A stretch of 64,000 bases of DNA from Clostridium sardiniense. GTDB taxonomy: Bacteria > Bacillota > Clostridia > Clostridiales > Clostridiaceae. Shown one piece after another: positions 17,660 to 25,618 of this stretch (its first letter is position 1; the number at the start of each line of letters is the position of its first letter). The DNA lies in NCBI RefSeq assembly GCF_016907995.1, contig NZ_JAFBDA010000006.1, positions 124,001 to 188,000 of the forward strand, written 5' to 3'. Made by a program: the position numbers and the translations under genes. Below the pieces are notes generated by a model. That model was given only the letters and a program-made list of their open reading frames with translations, did no database searches and was not told the DNA's origin.

Positions 17660-18535
17660 ATGAAAAGATTTAAAAAAGTATACATAGAGATAACTAATGT
17701 ATGTAATTTGAGCTGTAATTTTTGTCCAAAGACAAGTAGAAAATTGCAGTTTATGGATGAAGAGGCGTTTGTTAAAGTGATAAAGCAGATAAAGCCATAC
17801 ACTGATTATATATATTTTCATTTAATGGGTGAACCATTCTTAAATCCTAATTTAAAAAGATTTTTAGAAATAAGTTATGAAAATGGATTAAAAGTAAATA
17901 TAACTACAAATGGGACATTAATAAATAATGTTAAAGATATATTACTAGAATCAAAGGCGCTTAGACAGGTCAATATATCTCTTCATAGCTTCGAAGCAAA
18001 TGATAATAAGATATCTTTAGAAGAATATATAGATAATGTAATGAGTTTTATATTAGAGGCAAGGGAAAAGAGTAAGGTTATTACATCAACAAGGCTTTGG
18101 AATATGGATAGTGATGAGCTAAGAGGAAGTAATAAGTGCAATAAAGATATAATAAATATGATAGAATCAAAATTAGGACTTGAAATAGATTTAAAGGAAT
18201 CCCTTAAGAATACTAGAGGAATAAAACTTTGGGATAGAGTTTATTTAAATATGGCTGAAAAGTTTGAATGGCCAGATATAGATAAAATTAGTACGGATTG
18301 TGAAATGTTTTGCTATGGGTTAAGAGATCAAATGGGAGTTTTAGTAGATGGAACAGTAGTTCCCTGCTGTTTAGATAGTGAAGGAAATATAGAACTTGGA
18401 AATATATTTAAAGAAGATCTAGAAGATATATTAAATGGCGATAGAGCGATAAATCTATATGATGGTTTTTCAAGAAGGTGTGCAGTAGAAGATTTATGTA
18501 AAAGATGTGGATACGCAAAAAGATATAAAAAATAA
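17660..18535 (+). CDS. Radical SAM protein with SPASM-like C-terminus
   Basis: 291 aa. The radical SAM cluster motif is Cys15-x3-Cys19-x2-Cys22 (CNLSCNFC), followed by a GEPFLNP segment and TTNGTLI, typical of the AdoMet-binding barrel. The C-terminal region (about 210-291) holds extra Cys clusters (CEMFC, PCCLDSEG, CAVEDLCKRCG), as in SPASM proteins with auxiliary 4Fe-4S clusters. The spacing LDSEGNIELGNIF is family-typical. AGGAG at 17649-17653 is the ribosome binding site. No precursor peptide or partner gene lies next to it, so no substrate can be assigned. Confidence 0.88.
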   Translation: MKRFKKVYIEITNVCNLSCNFCPKTSRKLQFMDEEAFVKVIKQIKPYTDYIYFHLMGEPFLNPNLKRFLEISYENGLKVNITTNGTLINNVKDILLESKALRQVNISLHSFEANDNKISLEEYIDNVMSFILEAREKSKVITSTRLWNMDSDELRGSNKCNKDIINMIESKLGLEIDLKESLKNTRGIKLWDRVYLNMAEKFEWPDIDKISTDCEMFCYGLRDQMGVLVDGTVVPCCLDSEGNIELGNIFKEDLEDILNGDRAINLYDGFSRRCAVEDLCKRCGYAKRYKK

Positions 18536-18543
18536 TTAATAAG

Positions 18544-18583
18544 TATAAAGAGATAGTCGAAAGTTCAACTATCTCTTTATAAA
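18544..18583. terminator. Bidirectional terminator between convergent genes
   Basis: TATAAAGAGATAGT pairs perfectly with ACTATCTCTTTATA around a 10-nt loop. Confidence 0.8.
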
Positions 18584-18617
18584 TATGCTACTAGTTTTTA
18601 TGTTAGATTTAATTTTT

Positions 18618-18827
18618 TTAATTAGTATGTTTTTTACGAGCTTCGATTAATGATAAAACTCCTTTTAAAGATAAGAATAGTACAAATAAAATAGATGTAT
18701 AAAATATAATTGGACCATCCATTAATGAGTTATTAAAACCTTTTAAACGATATAAAGTAGGAACTAAAAATAAAGCGATAGTAAATAAAATTAATATTAC
18801 AAAAATATTATTAAGAAGTTTTTTCAT
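18618..18827 (-). CDS. Small two-helix membrane protein, 69 aa
   Basis: Two hydrophobic segments (about 9-27 and 40-60) flank a short polar loop, and the tail is basic (ARKKHTN). On the minus strand, AAGGAG lies 9 nt before the ATG, which gives good support that it is translated. No family is recognised. It is a stand-alone gene. Confidence 0.65.
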   Translation of the reverse strand: MKKLLNNIFVILILFTIALFLVPTLYRLKGFNNSLMDGPIIFYTSILFVLFLSLKGVLSLIEARKKHTN

Positions 18828-18962
18828 AGCAAATCACTCCTTTTATTCCATTATATACTATATATTGTATATATTATAGTGTTATAATATATGGAATAGT
18901 ATGGTATAATTATAATGTTAGTGTAAAATAACAACAGTTTTAAAGAAATAAATAAAAAAATG

Positions 18963-18991
18963 TTGCAAAAATAGTATATTAATGTTATATT
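18963..18991 (+). promoter_or_regulatory. Sigma-A-type promoter of the candidate small RNA
   Basis: The -35 element TTGCAA (18963-18968) and the -10 element TATATT (18986-18991) are separated by exactly 17 nt. Transcription would begin near 18997. Confidence 0.6.
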
Positions 18992-18996
18992 AAATG

Positions 18997-19070
18997 AGCA
19001 GTTGGTACGTATAGTGCTAATTACGGAGCCTAGTGTGACTTTCGCCGGTCGCTAGGCTCCATTTATTTTA
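18997..19070 (+). ncRNA. Candidate small structured RNA of about 72 nt
   Basis: This short stretch is much richer in G and C than the surrounding DNA. It begins just after a well-spaced promoter and ends in a stable hairpin: GGAGCCTAG (19025-19033) pairs perfectly with CTAGGCTCC (19052-19060). An inner TGAC/GTCG pairing closes an 8-nt loop, and a U-rich tail (ATTTATTTTA) follows. The 5' part contains an AGCA/TGCT pairing around GGTACGTA. No reading frame of useful length is present. It does not match any riboswitch or housekeeping RNA that I can recognise. An independent RNA is likelier than a leader, since the next gene starts about 145 nt later beyond the terminator-like hairpin. Confidence 0.55.
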
Positions 19071-19214
19071 TATAAATTAATATTGGTATTTACTTTAGAT
19101 TTATATTTCTAAAGTTTTTAGTTTATATAAAAATATTTTCTACAAATTTATTTATATTTTCTATTATTAAAACATAGTATCTATAGACTCAATTCTATGG
19201 GAGGAATAGATTAT

Positions 19215-19691
19215 ATGATAAAGATTAGAAAAGCTAAGGAAGAAGATTTTGAAGAGATTAAGGGTCTTGTAGTAGAAATAAATGATATACATGCTAAAGC
19301 AAGACCAGATTTATATAATTTTACAGAAGATCCGATCACAATAAATGAATTTTACGAATTATTAAGATGTAGAACTACTGATATATTTATAGCAATAAAT
19401 TTATGTAACAATGAGATAGTTGCATATAGCATTTTAAATATTATAAATAATAAATGTTTGTTATTAACAAAAAATAAATATTATGGATACATTGAAGAAT
19501 TTTGTGTGAAATCAAATTATAAAAGAAGAGGAATAGGAAAAACTTTATTTAGTTATATAAAAGAATATGCTAAGGAATTAGGTTTATCTTCATTACAGTT
19601 AACTGTATGGGAATTTAATGAAGATGCAAGATATTTCTATGAATCGTTAGGTATGATTACAAGAAATAGAAGAATGGAAATGGAAATTTAA
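19215..19691 (+). CDS. GNAT-family N-acetyltransferase
   Basis: 158 aa from ATG 19215, chosen because GGGAGGA at 19199-19205 lies 9 nt upstream; an in-frame ATG at 19197 precedes that site. The acetyl-CoA binding motif A is visible as EFCVKSNYKRRGIGKTLFSY (about residues 97-116), followed by the motif B pattern FNEDARYFYESLGM. The N-terminal IRKAKEEDFEEIKGLV is typical of the fold. The substrate is unknown. A bidirectional terminator follows. Confidence 0.88.
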   Translation: MIKIRKAKEEDFEEIKGLVVEINDIHAKARPDLYNFTEDPITINEFYELLRCRTTDIFIAINLCNNEIVAYSILNIINNKCLLLTKNKYYGYIEEFCVKSNYKRRGIGKTLFSYIKEYAKELGLSSLQLTVWEFNEDARYFYESLGMITRNRRMEMEI

Positions 19692-19706
19692 TATATATAG
19701 TTTAAA

Positions 19707-19752
19707 ATAATAAAACACCACTATTTTAAATAGTGGTGTTTTATTATTTTTT
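19707..19752. terminator. Bidirectional terminator between GNAT gene and a 51-aa minus-strand gene
   Basis: AATAATAAAACACCACTATTT pairs perfectly with its complement through 19747. A and T runs flank both sides. Confidence 0.85.
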
Positions 19753-19906
19753 AAAAACCTCGGTTTTTAGCGTCAATTCCACTTTCATTTATTCCAGGTT
19801 GCTTCGTAGTTGTTGTGAATGTATTCTTTGACCAATGTTGTGGATGTTTTGATCCATTAGAATTATAATTTGTTTTTGAGTAGATTCTTTCATTCTGATA
19901 CTTCAT
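19751..19906 (-). CDS. Small hydrophilic protein, 51 aa
   Basis: The reading frame from ATG 19906 to TAA 19751 gives 51 residues beginning MKYQNERIYSKTN and ending IDAKNRGF. AAGGAG precedes the ATG by 8 nt. The product is rich in Asn, Thr, Lys and Ser, with no hydrophobic segment and a Trp in HPQHWSKN. Its size and composition recall minor spore or stress peptides, but no family is recognised. Convergent terminator placement supports it as a real transcription unit. Confidence 0.6.
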   Translation of the reverse strand: MKYQNERIYSKTNYNSNGSKHPQHWSKNTFTTTTKQPGINESGIDAKNRGF

Positions 19907-20090
19907 AAAATCATCTCCTTAAAATTCATTACAGTAATAGTATTCTACCTATAGATAAATTTTATATTATAATAATGATTCATTTTTTAATAAAAAAAGG
20001 GAGAAAATACATGGAAAATTGTGTTAATTAGTAAGTGATAATGATAAAATAAAAATAATAAGAAAATTGAATATATTAGGGGGCGTAGAT

Positions 20091-20885
20091 ATGATAAGAA
20101 AATTGAATGAGGGTGATAGAAATAGCACTTTAAAATTTTTATATAGAGAAGCTTCTATAAATTTATTTATTATAGGAGATATTGAAAATCATGGATTTGA
20201 AAAAAATTTTATGACCGTATGGGGAAGTTTTAATGAAGAAAATAAATTAAAGGGAGTTTTCTTAAAGTACTATGAAAATTATATTGCATATTACGATAAG
20301 TTTGATAGTGATGTTGAATGTTTTAAAAATATTATAAGGTGTAATGATTGTAGAAATAAGGTTATATCAGGTAAAGCTAGTATTATAGAAGATTTTAAAA
20401 ACATTTTTAAAGAGTTTGAAATTAAAGAAACAAGCTTTTGTGAGCTTAAGGATGAGCATAGATTAAAAGGATATGATGACAGTATAAAGATAGCAACAGA
20501 AAATGATTCAAAAAGAATATGTGATTTTGTCAATGGAATAAAAGAGTTCCGCGATATATCAGGAACTTCAGAGGAACAATTTTTAGAGAATATGAGAAGC
20601 AAATCAGGTAGGACATATTATATTGAGAATGAAAAAAATGATATTATTGCAAATGTTCAAACCACTGCAGAAAATTCAAAGTCTGGAATGATTGTAGCTG
20701 TTGCAACAAAAGAAGAATATAGAAATAGAGGGTTAGTAACTAAATGTTTAAGTAAACTGTGTAAAGATATGCTAGAAGAAGGAAAAACTCTATGTCTATT
20801 TTATGATAATCCTATAGCAGGAAAGCTTTATAAAAAACTAGGTTTTAAGGACATAGACAAATGGACTATGATAATAGAAAAATAA
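20091..20885 (+). CDS. GNAT-family N-acetyltransferase, two-domain form
   Basis: 264 aa from ATG 20091; AGGGGGC at 20078-20084 fits this start better than a TTG at 20067. The C-terminal half (about 135-264) is the catalytic GNAT unit, with VAVATKEEYRNRGLVTKCLS as motif A and AGKLYKKLGFKDIDKW as the terminal motif. The N-terminal half (RREAS-like EASINLFIIGDIE) resembles the degenerate first domain of tandem GNAT proteins. The substrate is unknown. It is followed by a small acidic ORF at 20991. Confidence 0.85.
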   Translation: MIRKLNEGDRNSTLKFLYREASINLFIIGDIENHGFEKNFMTVWGSFNEENKLKGVFLKYYENYIAYYDKFDSDVECFKNIIRCNDCRNKVISGKASIIEDFKNIFKEFEIKETSFCELKDEHRLKGYDDSIKIATENDSKRICDFVNGIKEFRDISGTSEEQFLENMRSKSGRTYYIENEKNDIIANVQTTAENSKSGMIVAVATKEEYRNRGLVTKCLSKLCKDMLEEGKTLCLFYDNPIAGKLYKKLGFKDIDKWTMIIEK

Positions 20886-20990
20886 AATTTATTATGGATT
20901 ATTTTAACAACGTATATTATAATATTCATAGCACTTATAGGAAAAGTTTGTAAATATAGTAGCTAATAAATATTTTGGGGTGTTAAGTAT

Positions 20991-21149
20991 ATGAGAGAAA
21001 TAAAATTAAGTAATGGATGGAAATTAAGGTCATTTTTAGGAGAGTTAAAAGAAGAGAATGGGAAAAATGAAATAGTTATAGTAAATGAAAATGATGATAT
21101 TATTGTAAATGTTGAGGTATTAGAGAATGGAAATTTAAATATAAATTAA
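20991..21149 (+). CDS. Small acidic protein, 52 aa
   Basis: ATG 20991 to TAA 21149, with GGGGTG 8-13 nt upstream. The product starts MREIKLSNGWKLRSFLGELK and continues with EIVIVNENDDIIVNVEVLEN, an alternating pattern suggesting a small beta sheet. No Cys, no membrane segment. A clear terminator follows at 21170-21204. No family is recognised. Confidence 0.6.
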   Translation: MREIKLSNGWKLRSFLGELKEENGKNEIVIVNENDDIIVNVEVLENGNLNIN

Positions 21150-21169
21150 ATATTTAATATAGTAGTTTA

Positions 21170-21204
21170 TAGGCACTAATTTTTTATAATTAGTGCTTAT
21201 TTTT
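21170..21204 (+). terminator. Rho-independent terminator after the 52-aa gene
   Basis: GCACTAATT pairs with AATTAGTGC over a TTTTAT loop and is followed by TTATTTTT. Confidence 0.85.
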
Positions 21205-21385
21205 ATAAAATAATTTTTTAAATATGAAGAAATATATTAACTATCCCTATTTAATATATTTACTAACACAATAAATTAAAGATATGTAAATAATATACTG
21301 TATATGTAATAATAGATTGATTTTATGGTAAGGTAAGTATATAGAATTAATAAATCTATTGAAATCTTATAAGGGGGATTAAAGG

Positions 21386-21487
21386 ATGAAACTAAAGATA
21401 AGCGGACCAAAAGAGAATATAAAGAGTGTAAAAAATTTTTTTATAGAGCTCATAGAGGCTATTCTATGGTTTCTATTCCCATTTTAA
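21386..21487 (+). CDS. Very small amphipathic/membrane peptide, 33 aa
   Basis: ATG 21386 is preceded by GGGGG with 8-nt spacing. The product begins MKLKISGPKENIKSVKN and ends with a hydrophobic, aromatic stretch ILWFLFPF, giving a cationic head and a membrane-active tail. A hairpin terminator follows 10 nt after the stop. The ORF therefore has a ribosome binding site, a compact transcript and its own terminator. It could be a small membrane or signalling peptide. No relative is recognised. Confidence 0.5.
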   Translation: MKLKISGPKENIKSVKNFFIELIEAILWFLFPF

Positions 21488-21496
21488 TAAAACAAT

Positions 21497-21529
21497 AAGA
21501 AGAGATAAATTAATCAATTTATCTCTTTA
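21497..21529 (+). terminator. Terminator after the 33-aa ORF, overlapping the end of a minus-strand kinase gene
   Basis: AGAGATAAATT pairs with AATTTATCTCT over AATC, followed by a T-rich stretch. It overlaps the last codons of the histidine kinase on the other strand. Confidence 0.65.
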
Positions 21530-22893
21530 AGATTTTTGTACTTAATTGGAAGTTTTATGATAAAGGTAGTTCCTTTATTTAATTCACTTTTAACGTTAAT
21601 CTCTCCATCATGAATAGATATGATTTTTGAAACTATAGAAAGCCCAAGTCCAGTTCCATTTGTATTTCTTGAAGAATCACTTTTATAAAATCTTTCGAAG
21701 ATTCTATTAATATTTTCCTTAGAAATTCCCATTCCATAATCTTTAAAAATAATATTGATGTATTCAGTAGTCTCTTCTAAAGAAATATTTATTATAGAAC
21801 CTTCATTTGAAAATTTAATAGCATTTTCAATAAGATTAGTCCATACATGAAAGAGTAGGTCTTTATCTCCAGTAATATTAACTTTTGGAAGATTAAGTTC
21901 AAAGGTGATATTTTTGATAGACCATTTACTTTCCAAAGATAAAATACTTTTTCGTATCTCTTCATCAATAAAGAAATCATCTTTTTTTATATTGTCATGA
22001 ATGTTATCTAATGATGATAACCGTAAAAGATTTTCACTAAGTAAGCTTAATCTACTTGTCTCTTCATTAATAATATTAGAATAATATCTTCTATCTTCTA
22101 CGCTTAAGGTATCATAAGATAGAAGGGTTGAAAATCCCTTTATAGTAGTAAGGGGAGTTCTAATTTCATGAGAAACAGAAGATACGAATTCTTGTCTCAT
22201 AGTTTCAGTTTTATTAAGTTCTGAAATCATGTAATTAAATGTATTTATAAGTTCACCAAGTTCATCTTTTCTACGATTTTGAACCTGAATATCATAACTA
22301 CCGTTACTTATATATTTTGATGCTAATGTTATTGCTTTTATAGGTTTAACAATATTTTTAGCAACTATCATATAAGAAATTGTACCAAGAATCAAAACTA
22401 TACATAGGTTTAAAAACATCCATTTATGAATTCCAAGAGCATTAAATAGATTAATAGGTTTAATAAATAATGCATAAGTCGTATCATCAAACTTAAAAGA
22501 CGATGCAAAATATTTATTTGAAGAATCTAGATAAGTGTTAGAATTTATATCTGAATGATGATTTTTACCATCTAAAACCTCTAAAACTTCATCTTTAGGA
22601 ATGGTAATATGAGAATTATTTTTTGAAAATTCATCAACTAAACCATCTTTATCATAAATAGATATATTAGATATATGAAATATATCCATATTAATTATTG
22701 AATTTATAGAAGACTTATTATTATTTTTATATAGTGATTCTATATTTTCAACTGTATTATTTAAAGTTTTTTGTAAAGTATTTTTTATTTTAAATGAGTA
22801 AATAAACGATGTTATAAAAAAAGAAACTATTATACTAGATATAATTACACAAAAGAAAATGCTTACTAACTTAAAATATATAGACTTTTTCAT
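21514..22893 (-). CDS. Sensor histidine kinase
   Basis: 459 aa. Membrane segments at about 8-33 and 160-178 flank an extracytoplasmic region of about 125 residues. HAMP (about 178-230) is followed by HisKA with phospho-acceptor His242 in SVSHEIRTPLTTIKG. The ATPase domain has NLIENAIKFS, KDYGMGIS, FERFYKSD and GTGLGLSIV. The gene starts 3 nt after the response regulator stop codon. It is the sensor of the pair located behind the MacAB-like operon. Its ligand region is not recognised. Confidence 0.92.
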   Translation of the reverse strand: MKKSIYFKLVSIFFCVIISSIIVSFFITSFIYSFKIKNTLQKTLNNTVENIESLYKNNNKSSINSIINMDIFHISNISIYDKDGLVDEFSKNNSHITIPKDEVLEVLDGKNHHSDINSNTYLDSSNKYFASSFKFDDTTYALFIKPINLFNALGIHKWMFLNLCIVLILGTISYMIVAKNIVKPIKAITLASKYISNGSYDIQVQNRRKDELGELINTFNYMISELNKTETMRQEFVSSVSHEIRTPLTTIKGFSTLLSYDTLSVEDRRYYSNIINEETSRLSLLSENLLRLSSLDNIHDNIKKDDFFIDEEIRKSILSLESKWSIKNITFELNLPKVNITGDKDLLFHVWTNLIENAIKFSNEGSIINISLEETTEYINIIFKDYGMGISKENINRIFERFYKSDSSRNTNGTGLGLSIVSKIISIHDGEINVKSELNKGTTFIIKLPIKYKNLKEIN

Positions 22894-22896
22894 ATA

Positions 22897-23568
22897 TTAA
22901 TCTCCTTCAATTTTATATCCAAGACCTCGTATAGTTGTGATTTTAGCTAAACTGTTATTAGAAACTAACTTTTCTCTTATTCTTTTTATATGAACATCAA
23001 CTGTTCTATCATCACCTTCGTAATCAATTCCCCAAATATCTTCTATAAGTTCGTTTCTTGTAAAAACTTTATTTGGAAAACTACTTAATTTAAATAATAA
23101 TTGAAATTCCTTGAGAGGAAAGTCTATTATAGTATTATTTATTTTCACAGAGCATTCTTTAAAGTTAATAAGAAGATCACAATAAGATATTATATCTTTA
23201 GATATTTTTTTATACCTCCTAAGAAGAGCTTTAATTCTTAGTAAAAGCTCAAGAACTTCAAAAGGTTTAACTAGATAATCATCAGCACCTTTATTAAATC
23301 CATCTATTTTATCATTAAGTTCGCCTTTAGCAGTTAAAAGTAAAATAGGTACATCAAGTATATCTTTTATATGTTTAGTGACTTCTAATCCATTTACTAG
23401 TGGCATCATTACATCTATTATTGCTATACTTATCTGATTATTTTCTACAGCATCTAAGGCTTCTTGTCCATTAGAGCATAATATTACAGTATAATTTTCT
23501 CTTTTAAGTACTTCGTTTAATAGTGTACGTATATTTTTATCATCATCTACAACCAAAATATTAATCAT
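22897..23568 (-). CDS. OmpR/PhoB-family response regulator
   Basis: 223 aa. Receiver residues are Asp8-Asp10, phospho-acceptor Asp52 (IAIIDVMMP), Thr79 and Lys101 (VKPFEVLELL). The C-terminal winged helix ends in TIRGLGYKIEGD. It is co-directional with the upstream efflux operon but separated by a long inverted repeat at 23627-23702. The operon arrangement suggests it controls or is controlled with the ABC system, a common pairing in Firmicutes. This is inferred from position. Confidence 0.92.
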   Translation of the reverse strand: MINILVVDDDKNIRTLLNEVLKRENYTVILCSNGQEALDAVENNQISIAIIDVMMPLVNGLEVTKHIKDILDVPILLLTAKGELNDKIDGFNKGADDYLVKPFEVLELLLRIKALLRRYKKISKDIISYCDLLINFKECSVKINNTIIDFPLKEFQLLFKLSSFPNKVFTRNELIEDIWGIDYEGDDRTVDVHIKRIREKLVSNNSLAKITTIRGLGYKIEGD

Positions 23569-23626
23569 TAAATCTTCTCCTAAAATGCAGTAATAATTTT
23601 TAGTATATATTATTAAGAGCTTAAAT

Positions 23627-23702
23627 AAAAGGACTATATCATATCGAATTTACTAATATAAGTGGATAAATATATATTAGTTTGATATAATAAAGTCCTT
23701 TT
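23627..23702. repeat. Long imperfect inverted repeat, terminator or miniature element
   Basis: The 76-bp segment has arms of about 30 nt. AAAAGGACT, ATATC and ACTAATATA on the left match, in order, their complements on the right, with small mismatched stretches between them. On the minus strand the right arm would lie closest to the permease stop, so it can terminate the efflux operon. The arm length is unusual for a plain terminator, so a miniature inverted-repeat element is also possible. Confidence 0.5.
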
Positions 23703-23722
23703 AAGATTTAAAATATAATATT

Positions 23723-24910
23723 TTATTCTGAACGTAGAGCATCAATTGGAAGAAGCTTTGAGGCTTTATTTGCAGGCATAAGTCCAAATACTACACCTAT
23801 GAAAATTGAGAAGCCAAGACCAAAGAATACAACTCCCCATGAAATACCAGATGTTACACCAAGCACCGAATTAAATGCCATAGAGCCTAATATTCCAAGA
23901 ATAGCACCAATTATTCCGCCTATTAAACTTATCACTATAGATTCAATTAAGAATTGAATTAAAATATCTTTTCTTTTTGCACCAAGTGCTTTTCTTATAC
24001 CAATTTCTCTTGTTCTTTCAGTAACTGATACAAGCATTATATTCATTATTCCAATACCACCAACTAATAATGAGATACCTGCAATAACTCCAACCGTTGT
24101 TGTCATTGTACCTTGCATTGTTTTTATTGTATCTAATATTTGTTGTTGATTTATTATAGTATAAGGTTTAATCTTATCTTTATCAGAATTTTTAATATCA
24201 AAAGTTCTATCTAGTTTTCTTTCGATAGCTGTCATTGTATTATCTATATTTTCAGTATCTTTAACCTTTAAGTACATAGTTGAGACTGAGGTATTCTTTA
24301 TAAGTCTTTGAACTGAAGTTATAGGTGCATAAATTTTATTATCTGTTGAATTTAAGGCAGAGCCATCTTTAGCTAATATACCAACTACCTTATATTTAAT
24401 ACCATTTAACCTTACATATTTGCCTATGGGATTTTCAAATCCAAATATATCAGTAGCAATGGTATTACCAAGCACAACGATTTTATCACTATATTCAACA
24501 TCTATAGGAAGAATAAATCTACCATCTTCTAACTTTTTATTTTCTAAAGAAATAAAATTATTATCTGTTCCAGTGATTGAAACTATTTTGTTATTATCAC
24601 CATATATTAAATCTACATTTCCGTTTACATCAGCAGACATTTTATCTATATTTGGTATTTCTTTAAACTTTTTTGAATCATCATAAGATAATTTATCTGT
24701 TGGATCCTTTGAGGTAACCATAACACTTATCAGGTTAGATCCTAAATCTGTCATTTGAGAGTTTACACTTTCAGTCATTGAATTTGCAACAGAAACTAGA
24801 AGAGTTACTGAAAGTACTCCAATAATTATTCCAAGCATTGTAAGTATTGAACGCATCTTATTTGATAGAAGTTGCTTAAAAGCTAATTTAAAGCTTTGTA
24901 TTATACCCAT
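23723..24910 (-). CDS. MacB/YknZ-like ABC transporter permease (FtsX fold)
   Basis: 395 aa from ATG 24910, which has AAAGGGCG upstream and lies 4 nt after the ATPase stop; an in-frame ATG at 24943 would overlap the ATPase. One N-terminal membrane helix (about 10-32) is followed by a large extracytoplasmic MacB_PCD domain. Three C-terminal helices form the FtsX unit, with the conserved TERTREIGIRKALGAKRKDI coupling motif. With its ATPase and adaptor it forms a mechanotransmission-type efflux system, often for antimicrobial peptides or toxins in Firmicutes. Confidence 0.9.
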   Translation of the reverse strand: MGIIQSFKLAFKQLLSNKMRSILTMLGIIIGVLSVTLLVSVANSMTESVNSQMTDLGSNLISVMVTSKDPTDKLSYDDSKKFKEIPNIDKMSADVNGNVDLIYGDNNKIVSITGTDNNFISLENKKLEDGRFILPIDVEYSDKIVVLGNTIATDIFGFENPIGKYVRLNGIKYKVVGILAKDGSALNSTDNKIYAPITSVQRLIKNTSVSTMYLKVKDTENIDNTMTAIERKLDRTFDIKNSDKDKIKPYTIINQQQILDTIKTMQGTMTTTVGVIAGISLLVGGIGIMNIMLVSVTERTREIGIRKALGAKRKDILIQFLIESIVISLIGGIIGAILGILGSMAFNSVLGVTSGISWGVVFFGLGFSIFIGVVFGLMPANKASKLLPIDALRSE

Positions 24911-24914
24911 ATAA

Positions 24915-25598
24915 TCACGCCCTTTCCTCGTATAATGTTCCATCTTTAATTCTGATTATTCTTTTTGCTTGATCTGCAACACTAAGGTCGTGAGTTATAA
25001 TTACAATGGTTCTTCCTTCAGCATTTAAATCCTTTATAAGTGACATAATCTCTTTACTTGTTTTTGTATCTAAAGCTCCCGTAGGCTCATCACAAAGAAG
25101 TATTTCTGGATCAGTTACAATGGCACGTGCTATTGCAACCCTTTGCTGCTGTCCTCCTGATAATTGTGTAGGAAGATGGTTTCTTCTATCAGCTAATCCA
25201 ACTTTCTCTAAAGCTTCCATTGAACGTTTTTTTCTTTCAGATGAAGACATACCTCTATAGATAAGTGGTAGTTCAACATTCTCAAGAGCAGATAACTTAC
25301 TTAAGAGATTAAATTGTTGAAATATAAATCCGATTTTTTTATTTCTTATTTCAGATAATTTATTATCATTTAGTGTTCTTACATCTTCTCCATCTAGAAG
25401 ATATACTCCTGTATCTACTTTATCTAAACATCCTATAAAGTTCATGAAAGTAGATTTGCCAGAACCAGAGGGCCCTACAATTGCAACAAATTCTCCTTTT
25501 TTTACTTTAAGAGAAATATTATTTAACACTTGAAGATGTTCATCCCCCATAGTATAGCTTTTACAAGCATTCTCTACATCAATAACATATTGTTTCAT
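24915..25598 (-). CDS. MacB/YknY-like ABC transporter ATPase
   Basis: 227 aa, the standard length for LolD/YknY ATPases. Walker A GPSGSGKST is at 42-50, Q-loop FIFQQFNLL, signature LSGGQQQRVAIARA near 147, Walker B ILLCDEPTGALD and the H-loop ITHD. All are intact. The gene sits between adaptor and permease in a minus-strand operon. AGGAGG on the minus strand supports the start. Confidence 0.94.
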   Translation of the reverse strand: MKQYVIDVENACKSYTMGDEHLQVLNNISLKVKKGEFVAIVGPSGSGKSTFMNFIGCLDKVDTGVYLLDGEDVRTLNDNKLSEIRNKKIGFIFQQFNLLSKLSALENVELPLIYRGMSSSERKKRSMEALEKVGLADRRNHLPTQLSGGQQQRVAIARAIVTDPEILLCDEPTGALDTKTSKEIMSLIKDLNAEGRTIVIITHDLSVADQAKRIIRIKDGTLYEERA

Positions 25599-25618
25599 AA
25601 TTAATATCCTCCTAAAGA

